A stretch of 57,323 bases of DNA from NCBI GenBank assembly GCA_910584055.1, contig CAJTZS010000025.1:1-57323 (forward strand). Direction: 5' to 3'. Made by a program: the position numbers and the translations under genes. Positions 1-8,387 of the stretch are shown here, piece by piece. Every line of letters begins with the position of its first letter. Positions within the stretch are counted from its first letter, which is position 1. The stretch is from an uncultured Muribaculaceae bacterium. Lineage in GTDB: Bacteria; Bacteroidota; Bacteroidia; Bacteroidales; Muribaculaceae. The notes below the pieces were generated by a model that was not told the DNA's origin, made no database searches, and worked only from the letters and a program-made list of their open reading frames with translations.

Positions 1-5
1 GATAT

Positions 6-42
6 ACTCATAATATATTTGTTATTATGAGTCAACTTTTTT
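6..42 (+). terminator. AT-rich hairpin at the window edge
   Basis: Nine-base arms at 6-14 and 24-32 pair perfectly around a 9-base loop, followed by a T-rich stretch (33-42). This looks like a weak rho-independent terminator for a plus-strand gene left of the window. No such gene is visible, so the role is an inference. Confidence 0.35.
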
Positions 43-54
43 CAGGGAAAGACA

Positions 55-283
55 CACTGAACATTATTCCTCGCAGAGCCGCAGAGTGCGCAAAGGATTT
101 GTCTTTTTAGGGTCATGAACTCCCTGCCGAGTAGCAGAGCCTGTCGCTAAAACCACTGCGACAGGCTCTGCTACTCGGCAGGAGTGGAAACGACCTATGA
201 TAACCGGATATGAAGACTCTGCCACTCTGCGGCTCTGCGAGGTAATAAAATGACGCGTCGTTACATATAGACATGGGAATTTA
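55..283 (-). repeat. Nested-palindrome dispersed repeat, copy 1
   Basis: Outer arms at 69-88 and 223-242 are perfect 20-base inverted repeats. Inside lies a perfect 25-base inverted repeat (123-147 with 158-182) around a 10-base loop. The whole block is similar, in inverted orientation, to 5235-5475; the shared segments include the outer arms, the GACGCGTCGTT flank, the hairpin and an AGGGTC-TGAACTCCC segment. It encodes no transposase. It behaves like a non-autonomous palindromic repeat (REP/BIME- or MITE-like), sitting just downstream of the flippase stop codon, where a terminator function is also possible. Confidence 0.75.
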
Positions 284-319
284 ATCAATCTCATACTGCG
301 GGAAGTCGGGGTTCTCAAC

Positions 320-1807
320 TTATCGGCGAAGGAAGCGGCCGAGCAGATATGCGAGGGCCTCGGGAAGTTCGGGGAGACGCGTAACGCGACATAACATGAT
401 ATAAATGCCGAGCCCTAAAAACAATCCGGCGGCAAGTAGGACAATGCCGGAGATGTGAAGCGACATAGCGGCAAATGACGGTAATAGTGATGAAGCCCAT
501 ATCATTACAGCCACTGCCACACATGCGGTAAGCGATATGGAGAAAGAGGGCATCAGGTCGCGGATCATTTCACCGGCACGATATCCCGTCGCCCTACATA
601 ATATGAAAAGCGATACAAAATATGTGACTACAGAGGCTATCAACTGCCCCCACACGAGCGTAGCGACACTATCAAACCAGACAGTGGACAGAATGGCCAC
701 AAGTATAAGAATATCTTTCGCCACCTCGATTGCAAACAGGCGCCGCGCATATCCCAACGCAAGGAGATAATTGCTATAGAGCGATATGAGCACTACAAAA
801 ACGCCCCTTACCGTGAGAATCTGGAAAAGGATGACCGCTCCATCCCATTTGGCCCCGAATAATGCATGAAAAAGCGGCGCCCCGAGTGTGGCGACACCGA
901 GCATTACCGGGAAAAGTATGAATGCAGTGAAACGGTTGATCTTGGTTACGTATCTGCGGAAAGTCTCGCCGTCATCCTGAACCCGCGAAAGCAACGGCAC
1001 GAACGAAGAGGTCAGAATCTGAGAAATCGAGGCGCTTCCCATCTTGCTCCATTTGTCGGCCTGCGTATAGAGACCCAATGACGCGAGATTATAAAACGCA
1101 CCTATTATAAATGAATATATATTCTGACAGAGAGTGTTTAGGGTTGAGGAAGAGAATACACTGACACCGATACGCCATATTTTTTTCAACGAATCGAGAT
1201 GAAATCCGCCGCGCGGAAGCCAACCACCCGTAATCCACAGCCATCCTGATTTTACGGCAGCGAGTGTCACCGATTGCCATACAAGCGCCCATGGTCCACA
1301 GCCTGTCAAGGCAAGCCACACACCCACCGCTCCCGAGACCACAAGAGCGATTACATTCGAGACAGCAATCTGCTTCACATCCATCCGCTTCATCAGACGG
1401 TTGGTCTGCACGATTGCAAGTCCGTTCAGTATGAAGGTGAGAAACATCACCTTAGAGAGGGGTATCAACCGTTCGTCACCCTGAAATATGTCAGCTATAA
1501 GTGGGGCACAAAGATACAGGACAGCATATACACCGATACTTACAGCGAGATTAAACCAGAATACCGTGGAATAATCCCGCTCGGTAGGATCCTTCCGCTG
1601 CAACAACGCCGCGCCGAATCCACTATCGACAAACAAAATGGCAAAAGCCTGAAACACCAGCAGAGCCCCCACAAGACCGAAGTCTTCGGGCGAGAGGATA
1701 TTGGCAAGCACCACCCCTACCACCGCATAAAGCAGCTGTGATGAAACGCGGTCTATTGCATTCCATTTCAACGTCCGGGCTGTCTTGAGTTTCAGATTTT
1801 CCGCCAT
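320..1807 (-). CDS. Oligosaccharide flippase family protein (MOP superfamily)
   Basis: A 495-residue polytopic membrane protein with about 12-14 hydrophobic segments, resembling the Wzx/WzxC-type polysaccharide flippases of the MOP superfamily. The N-terminal region (about residues 15-70: AIDRVSSQ, LSPEDFGLVG, DSGFGAALLQRK) is typical of the family, which moves undecaprenyl-linked oligosaccharides across the inner membrane. It starts 7 bases after the stop of the DUF2807 gene, so the two are probably co-transcribed, DUF2807 first. No glycosyltransferases lie beside it, so its substrate is unknown. It is a different lineage from the second flippase at 50635-51963. Family assignment is firm; substrate is open. 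Confidence 0.85.
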   Translation of the reverse strand: MAENLKLKTARTLKWNAIDRVSSQLLYAVVGVVLANILSPEDFGLVGALLVFQAFAILFVDSGFGAALLQRKDPTERDYSTVFWFNLAVSIGVYAVLYLCAPLIADIFQGDERLIPLSKVMFLTFILNGLAIVQTNRLMKRMDVKQIAVSNVIALVVSGAVGVWLALTGCGPWALVWQSVTLAAVKSGWLWITGGWLPRGGFHLDSLKKIWRIGVSVFSSSTLNTLCQNIYSFIIGAFYNLASLGLYTQADKWSKMGSASISQILTSSFVPLLSRVQDDGETFRRYVTKINRFTAFILFPVMLGVATLGAPLFHALFGAKWDGAVILFQILTVRGVFVVLISLYSNYLLALGYARRLFAIEVAKDILILVAILSTVWFDSVATLVWGQLIASVVTYFVSLFILCRATGYRAGEMIRDLMPSFSISLTACVAVAVMIWASSLLPSFAAMSLHISGIVLLAAGLFLGLGIYIMLCRVTRLPELPEALAYLLGRFLRR

Positions 1808-1814
1808 CTAAATG

Positions 1815-2516
1815 TCACTCCTCTTCTGTTATAGGGAAAACTTTTCCCCCGCCAACCTTCTTTATTTCCGGATTACCTTTGTAGAGAATCTTGGTTGTGC
1901 CTATTCCGCGCACATCAAGTTTTTTCACAGCGTAACATATAATCTCCCCTGTGCCGAGAATTGAACAATTAACATCGAAGGCCTCAAGCCCGTCAGCCTG
2001 AATCATTCCCGTTCCCACCATCTTGAACTTGGCTTTGTCAGCGTTACCGGTCAACACGATTGTGCCTCTACCCGTAGCGAGATGTGCTTCCACAGTCCCG
2101 GCTTTGAGATCCGTCGATACAATTTTACCGTTTCCTATCTGTTTGGCTGAAAACGTAGGCACGGAAATCGTGTTTTCCACGATCGCCGTAAATTCAGACG
2201 AATTCTCGATCTCAGTGATGTAATCGGAATAGATATAAAGCGTAGGCAAATCGGGATTGTTCACATCCTCGGTATTCACCTGGATCCTGAGCTTACCCTT
2301 GCTGTTGGAGAAGATGAAGGCATTGGCAAACTCCTCCTCGCCGGTAAAAACCGCCATGCCTGTGGAATCCGGCACTGAACGGTACACTACATTCACATTG
2401 TCCGTTATCTTTACTTTGTCGAAACGCCCTACATCAAGGCGATAAGTCTTTTCCTGAGCTGCACAAGGAACCATTGCAGCAATCAGCAGTGAAAGGATTA
2501 TAAATTTCTTCATCAT
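1815..2516 (-). CDS. Secreted DUF2807 (GIN-type head domain) protein
   Basis: A 233-residue protein with an N-terminal signal peptide (MMKKFIILSLLIAAMVPCAAQ) and a body rich in short beta-strands that fits the DUF2807 or 'auto-transporter adhesin head, GIN domain' family. Recognisable features are the early KVKITDNVNVVY strand and later turns such as GTGMIQADGL and ILGTGEIICY. These proteins form right-handed beta-helices in the periplasm or at the surface of Bacteroidota; their function is not established. It is the first gene of a two-gene unit with the flippase, 7 bases apart. A copy of the recurrent 20-base motif lies about 85 bases upstream. Confidence 0.85.
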   Translation of the reverse strand: MMKKFIILSLLIAAMVPCAAQEKTYRLDVGRFDKVKITDNVNVVYRSVPDSTGMAVFTGEEEFANAFIFSNSKGKLRIQVNTEDVNNPDLPTLYIYSDYITEIENSSEFTAIVENTISVPTFSAKQIGNGKIVSTDLKAGTVEAHLATGRGTIVLTGNADKAKFKMVGTGMIQADGLEAFDVNCSILGTGEIICYAVKKLDVRGIGTTKILYKGNPEIKKVGGGKVFPITEEE

Positions 2517-2601
2517 TTTTTAGTTTTGTTTTGGACAAATCCAAGAATATAACGCTTGGAAAACTATTTTATTGGATTTAGTTTTCTAAAATTTTATTGT
2601 C

Positions 2602-2621
2602 GAAGTAGTTTAAACTAATTT
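2602..2621 (-). promoter_or_regulatory. Recurrent 20-base upstream motif, copy A
   Basis: The sequence matches the motifs at 14680-14699 and 57273-57292 with one or two changes. Read toward the downstream gene, the consensus is AAATTAGTTTAAACAACTTC, with a GTTTAAAC palindromic core. All three copies point the same way relative to the operon they precede. A DNA-binding site is inferred from recurrence only. The last bases overlap the dusB stop codon. Confidence 0.45.
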
Positions 2622-3616
2622 TTATCAACAACTTCTCCACCAAAGAATGTTTCGGCAATATAATCGAGCAGATTGAAAAGATCTTTCTCTGTATCAGCAC
2701 GGAGGAGCTTGATTCTTGTTTCGCGGAAATTCGGTATCCCCTTGAAAAGTGGAGTCGCGGCCAGATGCCGTCTGATATGCAGAATTCCCCGGTACTCGTC
2801 TATCCGGTCGATACTTTCACGTATCTGCCGGCGCAATATATCGAATTTCACCGCATCCGGCAACGGATGGTATTCACCGATTTCCAGATACTCCCGTACC
2901 TCCTTGAAAATCCAGGGTGCGCCGATAGCGCCGCGACCTATCATTATGCCGTCTACGCCATACTTGTCAAAAGCCAATGCCGCTCCCTCCGGAGTTGTGA
3001 TGTCTCCATTGCCTATCACCGGTATTTCCATCCCTGGATCCGCCTTCAACTCTCCGATAAGAGTCCAGTCAGCCTGACCGGTGTACATTTGCGAACGCGT
3101 GCGGCCGTGCACAGTCAAAGCCTTTATACCACAGTCCTGAAGCCGGGGACCGAGATCCGTGATAACCTTGTTCTCGCAATCCCACCCAAGGCGGGTCTTG
3201 ACGGTGACAGGGACAGACACCGCCTTCACCACATTGCGGGTGATATCCAGCATCTTGGGGATATCCCTGAGCATACCGGCCCCCGCTCCCTTTCCGGCAA
3301 CTTTCTTAACCGGACAGCCGAAGTTTATGTCCAATATGTCGGGGCCGGCCTGCTCCACAATCTTCGCGGCTTCCACCATCGCATCCGAATCACGCCCATA
3401 AATCTGTATAGCTACCGGACGCTCGGCATCATTTATGGCAAGTTTGCGCGTGGTGGACTTAATATCGCGTATCAAGGCTTCTGCCGACACAAACTCAGTA
3501 TAGACGGAAGCCGCCCCCATCTCTCTGCATATAAGACGGAACGACGGATCTGTGACATCTTCCATCGGAGCCAAAGAAACGGGACGGTAGCCGAGATCTA
3601 CGTTTGCAATTTTCAT
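2615..3616 (-). CDS. dusB: tRNA-dihydrouridine synthase (DusB type)
   Basis: A 333-residue flavoprotein that reduces specific uridines in the tRNA D-loop to dihydrouridine with NAD(P)H. The family signature is complete. The N-terminal SLAPMEDVTDPSFR segment begins the FMN-binding TIM barrel. The catalytic cysteine lies in DINFGCPVKKV (Cys about 101), followed by KGAGAGM, VKTRLGWD, LTVHGRTR and VIGNGDI with GRGAIGAPW for phosphate binding, and a helical tRNA-binding C-terminus. The length is normal for DusB. It lies 26 bases downstream of the M16 peptidase gene on the same strand and is probably co-transcribed with it. Confidence 0.93.
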   Translation of the reverse strand: MKIANVDLGYRPVSLAPMEDVTDPSFRLICREMGAASVYTEFVSAEALIRDIKSTTRKLAINDAERPVAIQIYGRDSDAMVEAAKIVEQAGPDILDINFGCPVKKVAGKGAGAGMLRDIPKMLDITRNVVKAVSVPVTVKTRLGWDCENKVITDLGPRLQDCGIKALTVHGRTRSQMYTGQADWTLIGELKADPGMEIPVIGNGDITTPEGAALAFDKYGVDGIMIGRGAIGAPWIFKEVREYLEIGEYHPLPDAVKFDILRRQIRESIDRIDEYRGILHIRRHLAATPLFKGIPNFRETRIKLLRADTEKDLFNLLDYIAETFFGGEVVDKN

Positions 3617-3642
3617 ATCAAGAAGCAGTTATACGTTAAAAA

Positions 3643-4872
3643 TCAGGAAAGAGTAAGTGTTGACAATCCGGATGAGGCCACAAGCTGAGCCGCTTCCTGC
3701 ATCGCCTCAGGCGTTAGACTTCTGATGCACCGCGATGTATAGTCAAGATCATGAATCTCGTCATAATACATCAGACTTTTTGCCAGCGACATTGCCCTGC
3801 TCTCACGATGTTCGCCACTCATAATAAGCTGCCCGCAATATTGATCCCTAACCTTTGCGAACGTGCGCGGAGAAAGCGGCGATTGCGCGAGACGGTCGAT
3901 TTCATTTTCAATGATATCCCGGCATCGTCCAGTCTCACGGGGATCGCATCCGTAATATATAAGCAACACCCCCGCATCGCTCATCAAAGCCACGTTACTG
4001 TCTACAGTATACACAAGACCGCGACGGTCTCGCATCTCCATATTGAGTCGTGAATTCATGCATGGACCGCCAAGGTAATTGTTCAGTAGAAATAGGGCAT
4101 GCCTGCGAGAATCATCCCGGCCGAAAATGCGACATCCGGTAATACAGTTAGCCTGATGATTTGAGCGCGACCGCGTCTCATTGAATATTTCGCAAACCGG
4201 AGGCTTAACCCTATTGTTGGGAGAGGGAGTGAAGTTCATATCACCGAAATATTTCTCAACCAGGCGTATATTCTTCTCCGGATCGCCCGGATCGCAACAA
4301 TAAACCACCATATTGTCGGGCGTATATTTCGCATCGATAAATGCCCTCCCGTCTGCCGGAGAAAGCGCCTTCACACTTTCGGGTGTACCCAATATGTTGT
4401 GGGCAAGACCAGAACCCGCATAAATGAGTTCTTCGAACTCATCATAAACGGAATCGGAAGGGCTGTCTCGATATGAATTGATTTCCTCAATTATCACCTC
4501 TTTCTCCTTCTCTATTTCGCGCGGAGGGAAATTGGAATACTTCACCAGATCTGAAATCAGCTCGATTGAACGCTCCGCATATCCTGCCGGGGCATTGGTA
4601 TACAGCATGGTCTCCTCTTTGGTAGTGTACGCATTCAGTTCTCCACCGATACTCTCCATACGGCTCGCGATATGGCAGCTGCGGCGGTGTTGCGTACCTT
4701 TGAATACGGTATGCTCCACAAAATGAGCGAGACCCTGCTTATCCGCAGACTCATCGCGGCTACCTGCGTTCACCATCGCGCCGATGTAAGAGACTTCACC
4801 CGCTGATTTGGTCGCCACGACACGTAGGCCATTCGCCAGCGTATGTATGCAGTATTTCCTATTATCTAACAT
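3643..4872 (-). CDS. M16 family zinc peptidase, single-domain pair subunit
   Basis: A 409-residue pitrilysin-family metallopeptidase. The inverted zinc motif HxxEH is at about residues 50-54 (HFVEHTVFKGT), and the downstream glutamates lie in the IIEEINSYRDSP segment. These enzymes degrade peptides inside a closed two-half shell. At about 410 residues this is the half-size, bacterial processing-peptidase-like form, which usually dimerises. The start is placed at the second of two adjacent ATGs (4875 or 4872). The upstream ATG at 4905 would add a short hydrophobic stretch with no match to the family. There is no signal peptide, so it is probably cytoplasmic. It precedes dusB. Confidence 0.88.
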   Translation of the reverse strand: MLDNRKYCIHTLANGLRVVATKSAGEVSYIGAMVNAGSRDESADKQGLAHFVEHTVFKGTQHRRSCHIASRMESIGGELNAYTTKEETMLYTNAPAGYAERSIELISDLVKYSNFPPREIEKEKEVIIEEINSYRDSPSDSVYDEFEELIYAGSGLAHNILGTPESVKALSPADGRAFIDAKYTPDNMVVYCCDPGDPEKNIRLVEKYFGDMNFTPSPNNRVKPPVCEIFNETRSRSNHQANCITGCRIFGRDDSRRHALFLLNNYLGGPCMNSRLNMEMRDRRGLVYTVDSNVALMSDAGVLLIYYGCDPRETGRCRDIIENEIDRLAQSPLSPRTFAKVRDQYCGQLIMSGEHRESRAMSLAKSLMYYDEIHDLDYTSRCIRSLTPEAMQEAAQLVASSGLSTLTLS

Positions 4873-4905
4873 CATCAATATAGATTCAAACAAAACAAAG
4901 TGCAA

Positions 4906-5041
4906 AATTACCTAAAAATCCATTATCCTCCTCCCTTTCCCCTCAAATTTATCAATCGGATTCGCATTTCAACTCGCCTACCCCCGACCAAAGTCTACCT
5001 CCTCACAACCGATGCCTATTTATTCCGCCTATATATCATTC
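4906..5041. other. Intergenic stretch before the second palindromic repeat
   Basis: This lies upstream of the M16 peptidase gene on the minus strand. I find no ORF, hairpin or convincing promoter match. It should hold the promoter of the M16-dusB unit, but I cannot place it. Confidence 0.4.
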
Positions 5042-5476
5042 AAATTCCCATTTATCGGACTGATTAGACTAAACTTTCGCGTCAGCCCTTGAAGAGGGCA
5101 ATTAGTTATAACCCCACATCGGACATGGAAGCTCCGCAGGAGTGTCCTGTCCGATGTGGGGCTATAATTAAGTGCCTTCTTCGAAGGCTGTCGCAACATG
5201 CCGCCGTTGCGAGCAACAGCGGCTCCGCCATCCGGCTATATGCAACGACGCGTCATTTTATTAACCTCGCAGAGCCGCAGAGTGGCAGAGTATGTCTGTC
5301 CGGTTATCAGAGGTCGTTTCCACTCCTGCCGAGGAGCAGAGACTGCCGCGAAAATCACCGCGACAGTCTCTGCAACTCAGCCGGGAGTTCACGACCCTAA
5401 AAAAGACAGTGTGTCGATTCTTTGCGCCCTCGGCAACTCTGCGAGGAATAATATTCTGTTCGATAAATGGGAATTT
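5042..5476 (+). repeat. Nested-palindrome dispersed repeat, copy 2 (long form)
   Basis: A 435-base block bounded by a perfect 16-base inverted repeat (5042-5057 with 5461-5476). It contains two sub-blocks. The first is an imperfect 23-base palindrome (5103-5125 with 5148-5170, 21 of 23 paired). The second (5235-5475) is the inverted relative of copy 1, with CCTCGCAGAG/CTCTGCGAGG outer arms and an imperfect inner hairpin near 5326-5384. It has no coding capacity beyond chance frames. Nested arms and bounded ends are what one expects of a non-autonomous mobile or palindromic repeat family, with copy 1 a shorter member. Confidence 0.75.
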
Positions 5477-5499
5477 AGGTAATTGCTTGTTTAAAATAT

Positions 5500-5738
5500 A
5501 AACAGGCGGCTTTCACAAGCCGCCTGCCTAATTGCGAATCAATTTTGTCAATACTCTATATTAATCTACAAAACCTAACACAAATGAATTTATTAGCTAT
5601 ACTTCCTTCATTTAAGCAATGCAATCACAAAACTCTTTTTCGGGTTTATATACTTGACCTAAACCAACCTTATTTTAACCTTGACGACTCTTCGTCATCC
5701 TGTGAATTATTTCGACCTTGAGGTAACTTTAATTCTTC
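5500..5738 (-). ncRNA. Candidate non-coding RNA, about 240 nt
   Basis: Reading leftward, a TAATTTTG -7 box (5744-5751), with a TTG-containing -33 box 20 bases upstream, is followed by about 240 bases with no credible ORF. The unit ends in a perfect 10-base hairpin (5503-5512 with 5517-5526) followed by a T-rich tail, which is a complete small transcription unit. Internal pairing is visible, for example TGACGA-AGAG-TCGTCA near 5682-5697 and a 7-base stem near 5583-5613. I do not recognise the family; a Bacteroidales 6S-like or other conserved RNA is possible. The call rests on promoter, terminator and lack of coding. Confidence 0.5.
5503..5526 (-). terminator. Rho-independent terminator of the candidate RNA
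   Basis: A perfect 10-base stem with a 4-base loop, followed on the minus strand by TTTATATTTT. On the plus strand there is no T-run after the stem and no gene upstream to end, so minus-strand use is favoured. Confidence 0.6.
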
Positions 5739-5743
5739 GGTTG

Positions 5744-5751
5744 CAAAATTA
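5744..5751 (-). promoter_or_regulatory. Bacteroidota -7 box for the candidate RNA
   Basis: TAATTTTG fits TAnnTTTG exactly, with GTTG 20 bases further upstream. It drives transcription leftward from about 5737. Confidence 0.5.
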
Positions 5752-5924
5752 AGACAATGTCATAGCCGAAGCAACAAATATAACCTGATATATAAATACA
5801 ATATTACGAATACAATTATTATATATTTAATTATTAGAATTTTACGAATATATTATATCATCTGTAATATAAATATTTTCGTTACTATACATGTTATTAT
5901 AAAATTATTTGTTAACTTTATGTC
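5752..5924. other. AT-rich divergent promoter region
   Basis: Very AT-rich sequence between the candidate RNA promoter and the DUF6377 gene. A near-match to the -7 box (TAACTTTA, 5913-5920) sits only a few bases before the ATG at 5925, so the DUF6377 transcript may have an extremely short leader. Nothing else is recognisable. Confidence 0.35.
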
Positions 5925-7508
5925 ATGAAAAATTCAATCTCCATCATACTGCTGCTCATCTGCGGCTTCCTACCACTACTCGCTGAAAAGAACGGCAAAT
6001 GGAAGCTCCCTGACAAAGAGCTTAAATCATTAAGCCGCGCGATGGATGATGCCTCAAAATATTCCGCACTCAATGAAAAGAAACTCGATTCTCTGAAAAA
6101 AAGACTTCATATGCCCGGCATTCCGGAAGAATCCAGAATCAATGTCATGATAAAGCTCTCTAAACTGTATCGACAGAATATGGCTGACTCATCGCTGCGC
6201 TATTCTTCCCTTGCGCTGAAAGAATCCTCGACTTCAGGATCGCATCGCGAACGGTATCTCGCAGGACTTGCCCTTAGCGACGCCCTCGCGGCATCCGGTT
6301 TTTTCAGCCAGGCTATCGATTATTACGACTCACTTGCAAACATCCGTAGCGACAAAGAATGTCGCATAGAATTTTTCAAAGTGGGGAGACGTCTGTATTC
6401 AAATATAAGCAGTTATGTTGACGACGACAGCCCGATGGCGGCATATTATCAGCAGAGATACGTCGAATGCGATGACAGCCTCATTAACCTTTTACCGGTC
6501 AGCGACCTTTTCCGCAAGTTTATAATAGGGGAAAGGATGGTGGCAAGCGGAAAATTCTTAGCGGCACGGGGCGTGCTGGAGGACCTGCTTTCACAGCTCG
6601 ATAAAAGCGACAACATCTATGGGATGACCGCCTTTCAGTTGGCAAAAGTATATAAAAGTGACGGAGACCAGACAGCTTATGCATCATATCTCGCGGAAGC
6701 CGCTGAAAGCGACATAATTTGCAACGCGAGGGAAGGGTTCGCTCTGCCCGCACTTGCCGCATGGCTCTACGAACAGGGGGATTTTGCCACAGCATTCCGG
6801 TATATAAACTTCGCCCTCGAAGATGCCTATAAAGGGAACGCACGCGTCCGGATGGTAAGCATGGCCCGCTGGATGCCGGCCATCGATGAAGCCTACCGCC
6901 GTCAGATCAGCGCGTCACGCAACGAATGGTTTATCATTGCCGCTCTTGCATCCATCCTGCTGTTCGCCCTCGCCGCCACATCATTCTTCCTCTTCCGGCA
7001 AATACGCAAAGCACGCGCAAGCCGCGAAGCCCTCGCCGCGACTTCAAGGATGAAAGATTCATACATAGGTAATTTCATAGGGCTCTGCTCCACATATTCA
7101 GAAAAATATTATTCCCTCGTAAAACTCGTGGACCGGAAAATTTCCTCCGGACAGGCCTCGGAACTACTCAAAGCCGTGAAATCAGGCAAAATCGGAGAAG
7201 AGGAGAATGAAGAATTCTATAAAGAGATAGACTCCGTCGTCCTTACACTTTATCCGGATTTCGTGGAAAAGATCAATGAACTTCTCCAGCCATCGGAGAG
7301 AGTGCGCATACAAGGCGGACTACTAACTCCCGAATTACGGATATATGCATTCGTAAGGCTCGGAGTTGCGGAAAGCACAAGGATTGCAAAGATCCTCAAT
7401 TACTCGGTCAACACGGTCTATGCCTACCGCAACCGCATGCGCAACCGCGCAATCGACCGCGAACATTTCGAAGAAAATGTGCTTAAAATAGGATCTTCCG
7501 ACAATTAA
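5925..7508 (+). CDS. DUF6377 membrane-anchored TPR regulator
   Basis: A 527-residue protein with an N-terminal signal sequence (MKNSISIILLLICGFLPLLA), a helical TPR-like region predicted to be periplasmic (about 25-330), one transmembrane helix (about 337-360: FIIAALASILLFALAATSFF) and a cytoplasmic DUF6377 domain. The C-terminal end (TPELRIYAFVRLGV, IAKILNYSVNTVYAYRNRMRNRA) is a LuxR-like helix-turn-helix. This layout suggests a one-component sensor that binds an outside signal and acts on DNA inside. Homologues occur widely in Bacteroidota, often near nutrient-uptake loci, but no SusC/SusD pair lies here, so its target is unknown. The next gene starts 99 bases downstream behind its own promoter. 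Confidence 0.85.
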   Translation: MKNSISIILLLICGFLPLLAEKNGKWKLPDKELKSLSRAMDDASKYSALNEKKLDSLKKRLHMPGIPEESRINVMIKLSKLYRQNMADSSLRYSSLALKESSTSGSHRERYLAGLALSDALAASGFFSQAIDYYDSLANIRSDKECRIEFFKVGRRLYSNISSYVDDDSPMAAYYQQRYVECDDSLINLLPVSDLFRKFIIGERMVASGKFLAARGVLEDLLSQLDKSDNIYGMTAFQLAKVYKSDGDQTAYASYLAEAAESDIICNAREGFALPALAAWLYEQGDFATAFRYINFALEDAYKGNARVRMVSMARWMPAIDEAYRRQISASRNEWFIIAALASILLFALAATSFFLFRQIRKARASREALAATSRMKDSYIGNFIGLCSTYSEKYYSLVKLVDRKISSGQASELLKAVKSGKIGEEENEEFYKEIDSVVLTLYPDFVEKINELLQPSERVRIQGGLLTPELRIYAFVRLGVAESTRIAKILNYSVNTVYAYRNRMRNRAIDREHFEENVLKIGSSDN

Positions 7509-7520
7509 GGAGTCTCTTAT

Positions 7521-7551
7521 TTTGATTATTTGGGAATAATTATTAAATTTG
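7521..7551 (+). promoter_or_regulatory. Consensus Bacteroidota promoter of the TPR gene
   Basis: TTTG at 7521-7524 and TAAATTTG at 7544-7551 are 19 bases apart, a full match to the consensus. Transcription should begin near 7558, giving a leader of about 50 bases. Confidence 0.7.
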
Positions 7552-7607
7552 CGTGTTCAAAAAGAATTAACAATAAAATCCCGAGCAGGGAACACATCTT
7601 ATAAGAA

Positions 7608-8291
7608 ATGGCAAACAACAAAAACGAACAGCAGGAGGAGACAACAATTGAAAAATTGAACTCTAACCTTACATCTGCAAGCGAGAAAATCGCCAACAAT
7701 TCTAAGGTTATCTACATAGTGGTTGCAGCCGTGGCTGTCATAGCGGCTTTAATCCTCAGCTATGTATTCTTCCTTCGCAATCCGAAAATCAACCGCGCTT
7801 TCGAAGCTTATAACCAGGTGGAGATTTCAGCTGCCGGCAATGACTCCGTAGCAGCTGTGGAATACAAGAAAGTGGCTGACAAATATTCAAGCACAGATGC
7901 AGGCAAGCTTGCCGCGCTCAGTGCTGCCGAATCGCTTTACAACACAGGCAAATACAAAGAAGCTATCGAATGTCTTGACAAGTTCTCTTCTTCTGAAAGC
8001 GTGCTGGAAGCGAATGCTCTTGTTCTCAAAGGCGACTGCTACGTGAACATAAAGAAATATGATGATGCCCTTGGCTGCTACGACAAAGCCGTGAAGGAAG
8101 CAGGCGTCAACATACAGATCGTGCCCCGCGTGCTTCTCAAGAAAGCCAATATCTTCGACGAGCAGAAGAAATATGACAAAGCCCTTGAATGCTACGAGCA
8201 GATTTCAAAGGATTACCCGACTTTCGAGCCCGGCAACGGCGTGACAATCGAAGCATATGCAGAGCGTGAGAAAGCACGTCTCGGCAAATGA
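7608..8291 (+). CDS. Membrane-anchored tetratricopeptide repeat protein
   Basis: A 227-residue protein with a short cytoplasmic N-terminus (about 1-35), one transmembrane helix (about 36-58: VIYIVVAAVAVIAALILSYVFFL) and a TPR domain of three to four repeats (for example YNTGKYKEAIECLDKF, KKYDDALGCYDKAVKEAG, KKYDKALECYEQISKDYP). The layout resembles YfgM-type ancillary membrane proteins: a single helix with periplasmic TPRs that bind partner proteins. No enzymatic motif is present. It has its own promoter and ends in a strong hairpin shared with the convergent lipid kinase gene. The exact partner is unknown. Confidence 0.85.
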   Translation: MANNKNEQQEETTIEKLNSNLTSASEKIANNSKVIYIVVAAVAVIAALILSYVFFLRNPKINRAFEAYNQVEISAAGNDSVAAVEYKKVADKYSSTDAGKLAALSAAESLYNTGKYKEAIECLDKFSSSESVLEANALVLKGDCYVNIKKYDDALGCYDKAVKEAGVNIQIVPRVLLKKANIFDEQKKYDKALECYEQISKDYPTFEPGNGVTIEAYAEREKARLGK

Positions 8292-8340
8292 CAATAGCAA
8301 ACATTTCCATAAAATAATAAAACATTTGCTTATTTTATGA

Positions 8341-8380
8341 AAAGGGGTTTCGGCTTTAGAGCCGGAGCCCTTTTCTTCTT
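8341..8380. terminator. Bidirectional terminator between convergent genes
   Basis: Arms at 8341-8355 and 8360-8374 form a 15-base stem with one mismatch around a 4-base loop. A-runs on the left and TTTTCTTCTT on the right let it end transcription from both sides: the TPR gene (plus) and the lipid kinase gene (minus). Confidence 0.8.
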
Positions 8381-8387
8381 CATACTC

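Noticed and set aside
64..318. An 84-codon minus-strand frame whose translation resembles one at 5198-5482.
   Set aside because: Both lie in the nested-palindrome repeat; the protein similarity follows from DNA similarity, and the palindromes dominate. No start, promoter or domain supports a gene.
2765..3688. A 307-codon plus-strand frame.
   Set aside because: It runs antisense through dusB, which has all its motifs. The frame is a by-product of codon bias.
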